Source: Streptomyces asiaticus
GTDB lineage: Bacteria; Actinomycetota; Actinomycetes; Streptomycetales; Streptomycetaceae
DNA length: 64,000 nt
Direction: 5' to 3'
Assembly: GCF_018138715.1 (NCBI RefSeq)
Contig: NZ_JAGSHX010000006.1
Coordinates: 2,604,001-2,668,000, forward strand
The notes under the pieces were generated by a model. That model worked only from the letters and a program-made list of their open reading frames with translations. It ran no database searches and had not been told where the DNA came from. A program made the position numbers and the translations under genes. Below are positions 44,901 to 53,031 of this stretch, in pieces; position 1 is the stretch's first letter, and each line of letters starts with the position of its first letter.

Positions 44901-45801
44901 GCGCGGTAAGCGCCCGCTCGACGATCAAACCGTCCGCCGCCGCCGGTTTGACGATGGCCGCGCGCAGCTCCGCCCGGCTCATGGGGCCGACGAGCAGTGT
45001 GGCGTCGCGCAGGGCGTACGTCAGCTCACGGTGCTCGGCACAGCGGTCGAAGAAGTCCGCTCGTACGCCGATCACCACCCGCAGCCGGCTGCCGGGGTCG
45101 CGCGCGGCGAGCAAGCGGGCCACGAAGCCCGCGCGTTCGGCGGGGTCGTGACAGAGCGTGAACAGCTCCTCGAACTGGTCGACCACGAGCCAGGTTTCCC
45201 CCTCGCCCGCCTTCGGGACGAGCGCCTCCGCATGGGTACGGAGCGGCCGGTCGCCCGGAGTCAGCACGCGGATCACCGCCGGGCGGAGCTCCTGTCCCAC
45301 ACCGGGGACTTCCCGCGTGCCCGCCCGGAGTGCCGGGATCAGCCCCGCGCGCAGCAGTGAGGACTTACCGCTGCCGGACGGACCGAAGACGGCGGCGAAG
45401 CCATGGCCCCGTACCAACGCCAGCGCCTCGGAAACAAGCCGCTCCCGTCCGAAGAAACGCTCGTGATCGCCGATGTCGAAGCGGGCGAGCCCCTGGTAGG
45501 GCGGTTTCGCGTCGTCGTCCTCCCGCGGCAGCCCCGAGACCTCCCGTCGCACCGCGCGCCAGCGCTCCTCCCACTCCGCCGCGTCCGCGCCGCAGGCTTC
45601 CACGTACGCGAGGACCACCGGCAGCGACGGCAACTGGTCGCCCGCCGCGGCCTGCGACAGCGTCACCGCGGAGTAGCGCACGCGCTGTGCCATCGCCCGA
45701 TAGGCCGGCCCGCCGGCTTCCTGACGCAGTTTGCGCAGTTCGTACGCGAAGCCCTGGACCGGCCCCGCGCTCGGATCCAGAGGTTTCTCCTTGCGTCCCA
45801 T
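41977..45801 (-). CDS. HTH-STAND (nSTAND1) NTPase with WD40 repeats, TTA-containing
   Basis: Predicted 1274 residues. An N-terminal XRE-like HTH (about 15-95: FAYELRKLRQEAGGPAYRAMAQR) is followed by a STAND NTPase: FFGRERLV, Walker A GPSGSGKSS at 140-148, Walker B TWLVVDQFEELF at 203-214. A helical C-terminal part with a membrane helix at 512-533 (RTFVGALSLLVVLTLVAGVVAW) comes next, then WD40-type blades (VSLSADGRFLVVVG, LEFSGDGRFLAAGG, ALAFSPDGGTLAVAG). This suits a membrane-tethered switch with cytoplasmic HTH and NTPase. Leu 750 is TTA (43552-43554). It is transcribed 55 bases downstream of the AfsR-like gene. Signalling is the default reading; related proteins can be anti-phage. Confidence 0.85.
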   Translation of the reverse strand: MGRKEKPLDPSAGPVQGFAYELRKLRQEAGGPAYRAMAQRVRYSAVTLSQAAAGDQLPSLPVVLAYVEACGADAAEWEERWRAVRREVSGLPREDDDAKPPYQGLARFDIGDHERFFGRERLVSEALALVRGHGFAAVFGPSGSGKSSLLRAGLIPALRAGTREVPGVGQELRPAVIRVLTPGDRPLRTHAEALVPKAGEGETWLVVDQFEELFTLCHDPAERAGFVARLLAARDPGSRLRVVIGVRADFFDRCAEHRELTYALRDATLLVGPMSRAELRAAIVKPAAADGLIVERALTARIVEEVVDEPGGLPLMSHALLETWHRRRRRALTVEMYEAVGGLHGAIAKTAERVYEELSASQAETARRILLRLITPGEGAQDTRRPVDREEWEPESADTTIVLDRLARARLITLDRNTVDLAHEALIMAWPRLRGWIEEDRERLRIHRKLTEAARAWEEMGRDPGALYRGVRLTAAAEAFGDPERSAELARVEREFLAASRTFGARERRRLRTFVGALSLLVVLTLVAGVVAWQQNRANERRGAEAAARRIAAVAENMRSSDPVRAMRLSVAAWRLSHTAETRSSLLGAMVQKEERSFRIPVPGATPGGVSLSADGRFLVVVGSDRVRRWDVLTQKLSGVPFTVGEDEMVLNTSPDGRRLLATRGQRLQLWNLASGKRDGGPFGSADDYPDFGPSGRTLLTVRGSSAILRDLRYRHVMARSDGGASGGAAVVSGDDRYLVLCPKKGPVTLWDVAEGRTRKGDWEHGTTESSCDDYASRISLDRDRLAVRDSHGIRIWDVTTGKEIHRIRVAKAENVTLSADGRFLAAATPGEILLWRLASAGAPVFRYSLVNEPADALRIDTARGEIRYLGGEDSSNPVVRTISIQDAVQPGWRHEPVADAAFGPDGRVLGTATRTGEKVRFRLVRGTDGARVAGLPSAPCGRGGGADGCAVLTRFSPDGRAFAFGAVPRNSSDDSSVGTERVTLWGLRGPHRKRSVALTGKADDSGLPPLLSDTEASDSGTDTVVPGPGGAYLLAYRRNEGRLERWEARGPGGRGRVISEGGQGTAIAREGDVSSSRVDRWEAGMALRPDGRMLATADGQVFTLPSGRATSVSLGQDFVSTLEFSGDGRFLAAGGMSGRVSLWDGDVEHRLGDLAGTYTGASREAPEAVTALAFSPDGGTLAVAGDGGTVQLWDVASQQPLGAAFPTPGDGVLALAFGDDGKTLLVAGRHVPLQRYAVDPARIVTAVCRRAGGGLSRADWKTYLPEISYRDIC

Positions 45802-45856
45802 CCCGCCCCTCCCCCTGATGTCCGTTCAGTGTGGCGCCAACCGGCCCACGGCGCGA

Positions 45857-48800
45857 TCAGCGGTCATCGGCGAGCCCGCCAAGACCGGTGAGGCCCTCCC
45901 GGACCCGGTGGGCGTCGGGGTGGCCGAGGGAGTCGAACCGGGTCAGGGCCCGCTGCCAGCTGCGGCGGGCCCCGGCCCGGTCCCCGGCGGCGAGCTGGGC
46001 GCTGCCCAGCCGGTGCAGGGACTCGGCCTCCCGGACCCGCTCGCCCCGGCCGCGCCGCAGATCCACCGCGTGCCGGTAGCAGCTGATGGCCTGCTGGTGG
46101 TCGCCGACGTGGCTGTGGGCGTAGCCGAGGCTGTCCCAGGCGGCGGACTCCCCGCGCCTGTCCCCCGCCTGCCGCAGCATGGTCAGCGCCTTCTCGCAGT
46201 GGACGAGGGTCTGCTGGAAGTCGCCCAGCATGGCGTACGCCCAGCCGACGTTGTTCAGGGCGTACGCCTCGCCGCTGCGGTGGCCCGCCGCCCGGTACAG
46301 CTTCAGGGCGCGCAGCGCGTGGTGCAGGCCCTCGTCATGGCGTCCCTCCCGCTCGCTGGCGAGGTTGAGCGCGCCATGGGCCAGGGCCTGGCCGACGGCG
46401 TTGCCGGTCTCGCGGTGCAGGTTCAGGGCGCGCACCAGATGGCCGCGGGCCCGGTCGTAGCGCCCCATCCGCAGATCGGCGAGGCCCAGCGCGTAGCAGG
46501 AGTGGGCCTGGCCGGTGAGGTCGCGGATGCGGTGGGCCGAGCCCAGGGCGATCCGGTGCACGGTGCGCTGGTCGTGCCAGTGGCCGCGCTGGTCCAGGAA
46601 CTCGGTCAGCGACCAGGCCAGTTGCCAGGCGTGGGTCTCGAATCCGGCCTCGGCGGCCTCCTGTAAGGCCGCCATCAGCGCCGGATAAGTGACGATGAAC
46701 CAGAGCAGCGCCTGGCCGTGCCCCGCGAACTCGCCGACGCTGACACCGGGCCGGACCGGCTCGACCGTGATCGGCTCCCGGTGCGGGGTGAAGGCCTTCC
46801 CGGCGGCCACGGCGGTGTGCAGATAGTGGTCGAGCATCCGGTGCAGCGCGGTGCGGCGCTCCTCCGGCGCGTCGTACGCCTGGGTGAGCTCCATGGCGTA
46901 GGCGCGCAGCAGATCGTGGAAGCCGTACTGACCGGGGGCGCGCTCGGTGATCAGATGCGCCCGGGTCAGCTCGATCAGCAGCCGGCGGGCCTGCGGCACC
47001 GGGATCCCCACCAGACTGGCGGCCGCGGGGGCCGCGATATCGGGGCCCGGGTGGACGCCCAGCAGCCGGAACAGCCGGGCGGCGTCGGGGCCCAGGGTGT
47101 GGTACGACCAGGAGAAGACGGCCCGGACGTCGGTGGTGGCGTCCCCGCCCTCGAACGCGTCGAGGCTGCCGCGGGCGTCGCGCAGCTCCCCGGCGAGCGC
47201 CTCCAGGCCGAAGCGGGGGTGGGTGGCCGCGCGGGCGGCCACGATGGCGAGCGCGAGCGGCAGCCCGGCGCACACCGTGATGACCTCCTCCACGGCCTCG
47301 GGTTCGGCGTCCACCCGCTCGGCGCCCACCCGGCTGATCAGCAGTTCGCGCGCCTCGTCGCGGTCGAGCAGATCCAGCGGCAGCGGCTGGGCCTGTTCGG
47401 CGACGACCAGGCTCGTGAGCTCGTTACGGCTGGTCAGCACCACCAGACAGCCGGGGGAACCGGGCAGCAGGGGCCGCACCTGCTCGGCGTCCCGGGCGTT
47501 GTCGAGCAGGATCAGCATCCGGCGGTCGGCCAGCAGGCTCCGGTACAGCGCGGTCTGCGCCTCCAGCGTCGCGGGGATCCGGTGGGCGGGCACCTGGAAG
47601 GCGTCCAGGAAGCCCCGTACGGCCTCGGCGACGGTCATGGCCGAGTCGGTGGGGCCGAAGCCGCGCAGATTCACATAGAGCTGGCCGTCGGGGAACCGGT
47701 CGCGGACGCGGTGGGCCCAGTGCACCGCGAGGGTGGTCTTGCCGAGGCCGCCGCTGCCCGCGATCACGGTGATCCTCGCGGCCGTGGGCGGCCGTCCTCC
47801 GTCCCCGGCCGCGCCCGAGCCCGAGCCCGCGGGCAGCAGGGCGTCCAGCCCGGCCAGTTCGCGCTCACGGCCGGTGAAGTGGGCGACGTCGGAGGGGAGT
47901 TGCTGGGGTACGGCGGTGACGACGGTGATCGGCTCGCGGGCGGTGGCGGGCGTGCCCGCGGGCTCGGCGGCGGGTTCGGCGGCGAGCTCGGGGGGCTCGT
48001 CGGCGGCCGGGGTGCCCTCCGGGGCGGGGGCGGGTGCCGCGTCGGGTGACGTCGGGGTCGCGTCGGGCGGTGCCGGGGCCGCGTCGGGCGGTGTCCGGGC
48101 CGCGGGAGCCGCCGCGGGAGCGCTCCCGTGCCCGCCGGACGGCCCGGAGGCATCCGCGGACCGGCCGTCCCTGCCGTCCCTGCCGTCCCTGCCGTCCCTG
48201 CCGTTCTGACCGTCCCGGCTGTCCTCGAGCGCCTGCCGGTGGAGCCGCTGGAGCTCGTCCCCGGGCTCGATGCCCAGCTCCTCCACGTACCTCCGGCGGG
48301 TGGAGCGGAACAGCGCGAGGGCGTCGGCCCGCCTGCCACAGCGCCGCAGCGCCTCCATCAGCAGCGCCACCGAGCGTTCCCGCAGGGGGTGTTCGGCCAC
48401 CAGGACGGACAGCTCCGCGGCGGCCTCGTGGTGGCGTCCGGAGCGCAGGTCGATCGCGGCGCACTCCTCGACCGCCGCACGCCGCTCCTCCTCCAGACCG
48501 GCGCCCAGGGTCTCGGGCAGCCAGCCGCCCGCGACATCGGACAGCGCGGGCCCGCGCCACAGGTGGAGCGCGGCGCGCAACAGCTCTCCGGCCCGGGCCT
48601 CGGCGGCCACGGCGGCCTCGGGCTCCCCGGTGGCCCCGGCGTTCTTGGGAGCCTCCCGCGCGGCCCGCACCAGATCGCGGAAGCGGTGCAGATCGACCTG
48701 CTCACGCGCGACGGTCAGGGAATAGCCCTTCGCCGACGTCGTCAACTCGGCCCCGGGCAGGGCGGACAGGATCCGCCGCAGCTTGGAAATCTGTACCTGT

Positions 48801-48994
48801 ACGGCGTTTCGCGCGGACCCCGGCGGATCCTCGCCCCATACTGCCAACACCAGCCTGTCGACGGACACCACGCGGCCGGAGGCCATCAGCAGCATCGCCA
48901 GAACGGACCGCTGCTGTGCGGCGGTCGGCCCCAACAGACGCTCGCCCTGCCATATTCCGACCGGTCCCAACAGGCGAAACTCGGTCCCATCCAC
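45857..48994 (-). CDS. AfsR/SARP-family regulator with NB-ARC and TPR domains, TTA-containing
   Basis: Predicted 1045 residues. The order is: OmpR-type winged helix at about 1-95 (FRLLGPVGIWQGERLLGPTAAQQRSVLAMLL), bacterial transcriptional activation domain (to about 260), a low-complexity linker of Asp-Gly-Arg repeats then Pro/Ala, an NB-ARC ATPase (IAGSGGLGKTTLAVHWAH, Lys 419; LILLDNARDAEQVRPLLPG), and C-terminal TPR repeats (YALGLADLRMGRYDRARGH and similar). AfsR-like proteins activate secondary metabolism and development. Leu 777 is TTA (46664-46666), so it should depend on bldA. No biosynthetic cluster lies next to it in the window. No clear ribosome site precedes the ATG at 48994. Confidence 0.9.
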   Translation of the reverse strand: MDGTEFRLLGPVGIWQGERLLGPTAAQQRSVLAMLLMASGRVVSVDRLVLAVWGEDPPGSARNAVQVQISKLRRILSALPGAELTTSAKGYSLTVAREQVDLHRFRDLVRAAREAPKNAGATGEPEAAVAAEARAGELLRAALHLWRGPALSDVAGGWLPETLGAGLEEERRAAVEECAAIDLRSGRHHEAAAELSVLVAEHPLRERSVALLMEALRRCGRRADALALFRSTRRRYVEELGIEPGDELQRLHRQALEDSRDGQNGRDGRDGRDGRDGRSADASGPSGGHGSAPAAAPAARTPPDAAPAPPDATPTSPDAAPAPAPEGTPAADEPPELAAEPAAEPAGTPATAREPITVVTAVPQQLPSDVAHFTGRERELAGLDALLPAGSGSGAAGDGGRPPTAARITVIAGSGGLGKTTLAVHWAHRVRDRFPDGQLYVNLRGFGPTDSAMTVAEAVRGFLDAFQVPAHRIPATLEAQTALYRSLLADRRMLILLDNARDAEQVRPLLPGSPGCLVVLTSRNELTSLVVAEQAQPLPLDLLDRDEARELLISRVGAERVDAEPEAVEEVITVCAGLPLALAIVAARAATHPRFGLEALAGELRDARGSLDAFEGGDATTDVRAVFSWSYHTLGPDAARLFRLLGVHPGPDIAAPAAASLVGIPVPQARRLLIELTRAHLITERAPGQYGFHDLLRAYAMELTQAYDAPEERRTALHRMLDHYLHTAVAAGKAFTPHREPITVEPVRPGVSVGEFAGHGQALLWFIVTYPALMAALQEAAEAGFETHAWQLAWSLTEFLDQRGHWHDQRTVHRIALGSAHRIRDLTGQAHSCYALGLADLRMGRYDRARGHLVRALNLHRETGNAVGQALAHGALNLASEREGRHDEGLHHALRALKLYRAAGHRSGEAYALNNVGWAYAMLGDFQQTLVHCEKALTMLRQAGDRRGESAAWDSLGYAHSHVGDHQQAISCYRHAVDLRRGRGERVREAESLHRLGSAQLAAGDRAGARRSWQRALTRFDSLGHPDAHRVREGLTGLGGLADDR
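48165..48218. repeat. 9-bp tandem repeat inside the AfsR-like gene
   Basis: CCGTCCCTG repeats four times from 48165, followed by two degenerate units. On the coding strand it gives repeated Gly-Arg-Asp triplets in the linker between the activation and NB-ARC domains. Slippage here would change the linker in three-residue steps without a frameshift. Confidence 0.85.
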
Positions 48995-49245
48995 ACACTG
49001 CCCCCGTTGGTACCAGAGATTTCACTGTGACCACTTGGAAGCCTACCCACGGGTTCGGGTCAGCGAGGCATCAGCGGGATATCAGCGGCTCGTAGCACCC
49101 TACGAGTGTTCGAGGGTCCCACGGGCACCAGAAGCTCTCCCCGGTCACCGCTGGCGGCGGCCGGACCGGAGCTCTCCGGTCTCCGGGCCCTCTTCCGACG
49201 ATGAACGGGGGACGGTATGGCAGTGAGGTGCCGAGGAGGCGGCTC

Positions 49246-49440
49246 ATGACCACCGCAGGAGGAACACGGAGCACCCCACGGATCGGCGAGCTCGTCTACG
49301 ACCTCGAACGCGAGGCCATGGGCCGGGTCGCCTACGTGGACACCGGCGGGAACATCGCCTGGGTCAAACCCCTGCGCGAGGGCCCCGAGTGGACGGCCCT
49401 CCCGGAACAACTGCGCCGCGCACCGGACGGCGAGCGGTAG
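49246..49440 (+). CDS. Small hypothetical protein, 64 residues
   Basis: No family name can be given. The sequence is IGELVYDLEREAMGRVAYVD followed by TGGNIAWVKPLREGPEW, a compact beta-rich fold with a charged tail, a pattern familiar from small Streptomyces proteins. GAGGCGG precedes the ATG at 49246. It is divergent from the AfsR-like gene across about 250 bases. Confidence 0.65.
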   Translation: MTTAGGTRSTPRIGELVYDLEREAMGRVAYVDTGGNIAWVKPLREGPEWTALPEQLRRAPDGER

Positions 49441-49749
49441 GAGGTGTCCGGCGGTACGCGTACGCCTGCGGCGGGCTACTCCCCTCCCCGCCCCTTCCCG
49501 ACACCTGACGATATGCGGCTCCGCCGCGCGGGGGGCTCCGCCCCAGACCCCGGGGTCCAGGGGCGAAGCCTTGCCACGCGGCGGACACCCCGTAAGGCGC
49601 TGAGGCGCCTTCGGCGCCGAGGACCAGCCGAGCACCGCCAAGGGGCCTTGGCGGCCGGGCCCATGCCGGCGTCTCGCGTCTTCCAACGGGGGGAAGACGC
49701 GGGGCGCCATTCGTCGTGTCCACCACGCCATGCGCCCCGAGCCCGTGAG
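49441..49749. repeat. Intergenic region with dispersed repeat and hairpins
   Basis: No gene apparent. The stretch 49481-49528 is identical to the left 48 bases of the element at 37308. The following GGGGGGCTCCGCCCCAGACC continues the similarity, then the two diverge. Further on lie hairpins such as CGCGTCTTCC / GGAAGACGCG near 49675-49701. It looks like a degraded or different copy of the same repeat family. Confidence 0.75.
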
Positions 49750-49799
49750 ACGCGCAACGGCCCTGCCCCGATTCAGGAGGGCAGGGCCGCGTTGCGCGT
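49750..49799 (-). terminator. Terminator after dctA
   Basis: A long stem in which ACGCGCAACG-GCCCTGCC (49750-49767) pairs with its complement ending at 49799, with a two-base bulge. It lies six bases after the dctA stop on the minus strand. Confidence 0.75.
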
Positions 49800-49805
49800 G
49801 GGGTG

Positions 49806-51245
49806 TCAGGCGGGCACGTGCTCCTTCGCCGTGTCACCGTCACGCCGCTCGGGGAGGGACTTGCCCTCGGCCGCCTCGGAGTCGTCCGCGGCCGGGCCGT
49901 GGCCGCCACCGTCGCGGGCGAAGCCCTCCGCGTCGAACGGCAGCCGTCCGGCGAGGACTTCGTTCATCCGCTCCTTGTCGATCTCCTTGGTCCAGGTGCC
50001 GACCAGGACGGTCGCGACCGCGTTGCCCGCGAAGTTGGTGAGGGCGCGGGCCTCGCTCATGAAGCGGTCGATGCCGACGATCAGGCCGACGCCGTCGACC
50101 AGTTCGGGCCGGTGCGACTGGAGACCGCCCGCCAGCGTCGCCATGCCCGCGCCGGTCACACCGGCGGCGCCCTTGGACGCCACGACCATGAAGACGAGCA
50201 GGGATATCTGCTGGCCTATGGAGAGCGGGTCGCCCATGGCCTCGGCGATGAACAGCGAGGCCATCGTCAGGTAGATGGCGGTGCCGTCCAGGTTGAAGGA
50301 GTAGCCCGTGGGGACGGTGATACCGGCGACCGGCCGGCTGACGCCCGCGTGCTCCATCTTCGCGATCAGCAGCGGCAGCGCCGACTCGGAGGAGGACGTC
50401 GACAGGATCAGCAGGAACTCCCGCGCCAGGTACTTCAGCAGCAGGAAGATGTTGATGCCCGCGACCAGCCGCAGGATCGTCCCGAGGACCAGGAACACGA
50501 AGAGCGCACAGGTCACATAGAAGCCGATCATGATGACCGCGAGCGCCTTGAGCGCGTCCAGACCGGTCTCGCCGACCACGGCGGCGATCGCGCCGAAGGC
50601 ACCGATCGGGGCGGCCCACATGACCATCGACAGCAGCTTGAAGACGAGCTGCTGGATGTGGCCTATGCCGCGCAGCACCGGCTCGCCCGCCTTGCCCATC
50701 GCCTGGAGGGCGAAGCCCGCGAGCAGGGCCACGAACAGGGTCTGGAGCACCTCGCCCTCGGTGAAGGCGGAGACCAGCGTCTTCGGGATGATCCCGAGCA
50801 GGAAGTCCGCCGTCGACTCGGAGGCGCCCTCGGCCTGGCTCTGCCCGGCCTGGGCCGCCTCATGGCTCATGTGCAGGCCGCTGCCGGGCTCGAGGAAGTT
50901 GCCGACGACCAGGCCGATCGCGAGGGCCACGGTCGACATCACCATGAAGTAGCCGAGCGCCAGACCGCCGACCGCGCCGACCTTCGCCGCCTTGCGCACC
51001 GAGCCGACGCCGAGCACGATCGTGCAGAAGATGATCGGCGAGATCAGCATCTTGATGAGGTTGACGAAGCCTTCGCCGATGGGCTTGAGCTCCACCGCCG
51101 TATCGGGGGCCACGAAGCCCACGAGGATGCCGAGCGCCACCGCGCCGATGACGGCGAGGTAGAGGTAGTGAATCCTTTCCTTCTTCGGCTTCGTCCCATC
51201 CGGTTCCGTACGCCCGGATGCGGGCGGCGTGGTGTCCGCAGCCAC
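49806..51245 (-). CDS. dctA: C4-dicarboxylate:cation symporter
   Basis: Predicted 479-residue DAACS-family membrane carrier, importing succinate, malate, fumarate or aspartate with protons or sodium. Family motifs are ILSTSSSESALPLLIAKMEHAGV, the substrate loop GYSFNLDGTAIYLTMASLFIAEA, ASKGAAGVTGAGMATLAGGL and VDRFMSEARALTN-like GIDRFMSEARALTNFAGNAVAT. The C-terminal 50 residues are an acidic cytoplasmic tail. The GTG at 51245 has AGAAGGAGG 7 bases upstream, which decides against longer frames. It is divergent from a DcuS/CitA-type kinase, its probable regulator. Confidence 0.93.
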   Translation of the reverse strand: MAADTTPPASGRTEPDGTKPKKERIHYLYLAVIGAVALGILVGFVAPDTAVELKPIGEGFVNLIKMLISPIIFCTIVLGVGSVRKAAKVGAVGGLALGYFMVMSTVALAIGLVVGNFLEPGSGLHMSHEAAQAGQSQAEGASESTADFLLGIIPKTLVSAFTEGEVLQTLFVALLAGFALQAMGKAGEPVLRGIGHIQQLVFKLLSMVMWAAPIGAFGAIAAVVGETGLDALKALAVIMIGFYVTCALFVFLVLGTILRLVAGINIFLLLKYLAREFLLILSTSSSESALPLLIAKMEHAGVSRPVAGITVPTGYSFNLDGTAIYLTMASLFIAEAMGDPLSIGQQISLLVFMVVASKGAAGVTGAGMATLAGGLQSHRPELVDGVGLIVGIDRFMSEARALTNFAGNAVATVLVGTWTKEIDKERMNEVLAGRLPFDAEGFARDGGGHGPAADDSEAAEGKSLPERRDGDTAKEHVPA

Positions 51246-51402
51246 GGTGCTGCCTCCTTCTGTTCTGCCGTCCAACTGTCCCGGCGCTGTACCGTGTGCG
51301 GCTCGCACACCGCCTTGAACGGTCCCGGCGACTATGCCCCAGCCTGTGACGGGGGTCACCCTTCCGTTCATTTCGTTCACACAAAGATGCGTGTGCAGAC
51401 TG
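51246..51402. promoter_or_regulatory. Divergent dctA / sensor kinase promoter region
   Basis: A 157-bp gap that becomes AT-richer near 51360-51390. GTTCA is repeated at 51366-51370 and 51375-51379, a 9-base spacing, in front of the kinase gene. It is a candidate site for the DcuR-like regulator, but the evidence is only positional. Confidence 0.35.
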
Positions 51403-53031
51403 ATGGCCATGCGCATTCCCCACCCCCGGAGCCTGGCGGGCCAGCTCTTCGCGATGCAGGTCGTGCTGGTCGCCGCCCTGGTGGCCGGATGCGCCGTCTT
51501 CGCCTACGTCACCGACCGCGAGCAGGCGGTGGTGGCCGCGCGGCAGCGGGCGACCGCCGCCGCGGTGGCCGTCGCCGACTCGCCGTCGGTCGCCGAGGCC
51601 GCGCGGTCGAAGGACCCCACGGCCCGGCTCCAGCCGTACGCGGAGAAGGTGCGCCGGGACACCGGCGTCACCTTCGTCACGATCATGGATACCCACGGGG
51701 TGCGCTGGGCGCACCCCGATCCGGACCAGATCGGCGCGACCTATCTCGGCCACATCAAGCCCGCGCTGCGCGGCCGGATCTTCCCCGAGACGTACACCGG
51801 CACGCTCGGCCCCTCGGTGCGGGTCGTGGCCCCGGTGCGCGACGACCGCGCCGGCGGCCGGATCACGGCGCTGGTCAGCGCGGGGATAACCGTGGACACC
51901 ATCAGCGCCCAGGTGCGCCGGCAGCTGCTCGCGCTGCTCGGCGTGGCGGCCGCCGCGCTCGCGCTCGGCGGCCTGTGCGCGTATGTGATCAACGCCCGGC
52001 TGCGCCGCCATACGCACGGGATGAACGCGGCCGAGCTGAGCCGGATGCACGACTACCACCAGGCCGCGCTGCACGCCGTGCGCGAGGGGCTGCTGATGCT
52101 GGACGGCCAGCGGCGGATCGCGCTGATCAACGACGGCGGGCGGGAGCTGCTCGGCCTGCCCGAGGACTCCGTCGGCCGCTACGCCTCCGACCTGGGCCTG
52201 CCGCCCGCGCTGACCGGCGCCCTGCTGGCGGCCGAGCCGCGCGTGGACGAGCTGCACCTGACCGCGGAGCGGGTCGTGGTCGTCAACACCTCACCGGTGA
52301 GCAGCGGTGAGCAGCGCGGCACGGTCGTCACCCTGCGCGACCACACCGAGCTCCAGGCGCTCTCCGGCGAGCTGGACTCGCTGCGCGGCTTCGCGGAGGC
52401 GCTGCGCTCCCAGGCCCATGAGGCCGCGAATCGGCTGCATGCCGTCGTCTCGCTGATCGAACTGGGCCGGGAGGACGAGGCGGTCGACTTCGCCACCGCC
52501 GAGCTGGAGCTGGCCCAGGCGCTGACCGACCAGGTGGTGGCGGCCGTCGCCGAGCCCGTCCTGGCCGCCCTGCTGCTGGGCAAGGCGGCCCAGGCCAGTG
52601 AGCGCGGCGTCGAGCTCGTCCTGGCCCCCGACAGCCGCATCGACGATGGCGTCCTCCCGCCCGGCCTGCCCGCCCGCGACCTGGTGACCATCCTCGGCAA
52701 CCTCATCGACAACGCCACGGACGCGGCCGCCGAGGGCATCGGCAACGAGTCGGCCCCGCGCAGCGCCCGCGTCACGGTCACCGCCCGCGCGGACGCCGGC
52801 GAGCTGACCCTGCGCGTGTCGGACACCGGCGCCGGGCTCGACCCGGCGGCGGCCGAGGAGGTCTTCCGCCGCGGCTGGAGCACGAAGTCCCCCGGCCGCG
52901 GCCTCGGCCTGGCCCTGGTCCAGCAGGCCACCCGCCGCAACGCGGGCACGGTGGAAGTGACCACCTCCCCCGACGGCGGCGCCGAATTCACCGCCCGCCT
53001 CCCCCTGACAACCCCGGCCGTCACGACGTGA
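51403..53031 (+). CDS. DcuS/CitA-type sensor histidine kinase
   Basis: Predicted 542 residues. An N-terminal membrane helix (LFAMQVVLVAALVAGCAVFAYV), an extracellular CACHE/PDC sensor (VTFVTIMDTHGVRWAHPDPDQIGATYLG is the typical ligand part) and a second helix (LLALLGVAAAALALGGLCAYVI) are followed by a PAS domain, the H-box RSQAHEAANRLHAVVSL and an ATPase domain (TILGNLIDNATDAA, DTGAGLDPAAAEEVF, GRGLGLALV). These kinases sense extracellular dicarboxylates or citrate. Two ATG codons (51403 and 51409) are possible and neither has a strong ribosome site. It is divergent from dctA, and its response regulator lies about 650 bases downstream. Confidence 0.9.
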   Translation: MAMRIPHPRSLAGQLFAMQVVLVAALVAGCAVFAYVTDREQAVVAARQRATAAAVAVADSPSVAEAARSKDPTARLQPYAEKVRRDTGVTFVTIMDTHGVRWAHPDPDQIGATYLGHIKPALRGRIFPETYTGTLGPSVRVVAPVRDDRAGGRITALVSAGITVDTISAQVRRQLLALLGVAAAALALGGLCAYVINARLRRHTHGMNAAELSRMHDYHQAALHAVREGLLMLDGQRRIALINDGGRELLGLPEDSVGRYASDLGLPPALTGALLAAEPRVDELHLTAERVVVVNTSPVSSGEQRGTVVTLRDHTELQALSGELDSLRGFAEALRSQAHEAANRLHAVVSLIELGREDEAVDFATAELELAQALTDQVVAAVAEPVLAALLLGKAAQASERGVELVLAPDSRIDDGVLPPGLPARDLVTILGNLIDNATDAAAEGIGNESAPRSARVTVTARADAGELTLRVSDTGAGLDPAAAEEVFRRGWSTKSPGRGLGLALVQQATRRNAGTVEVTTSPDGGAEFTARLPLTTPAVTT

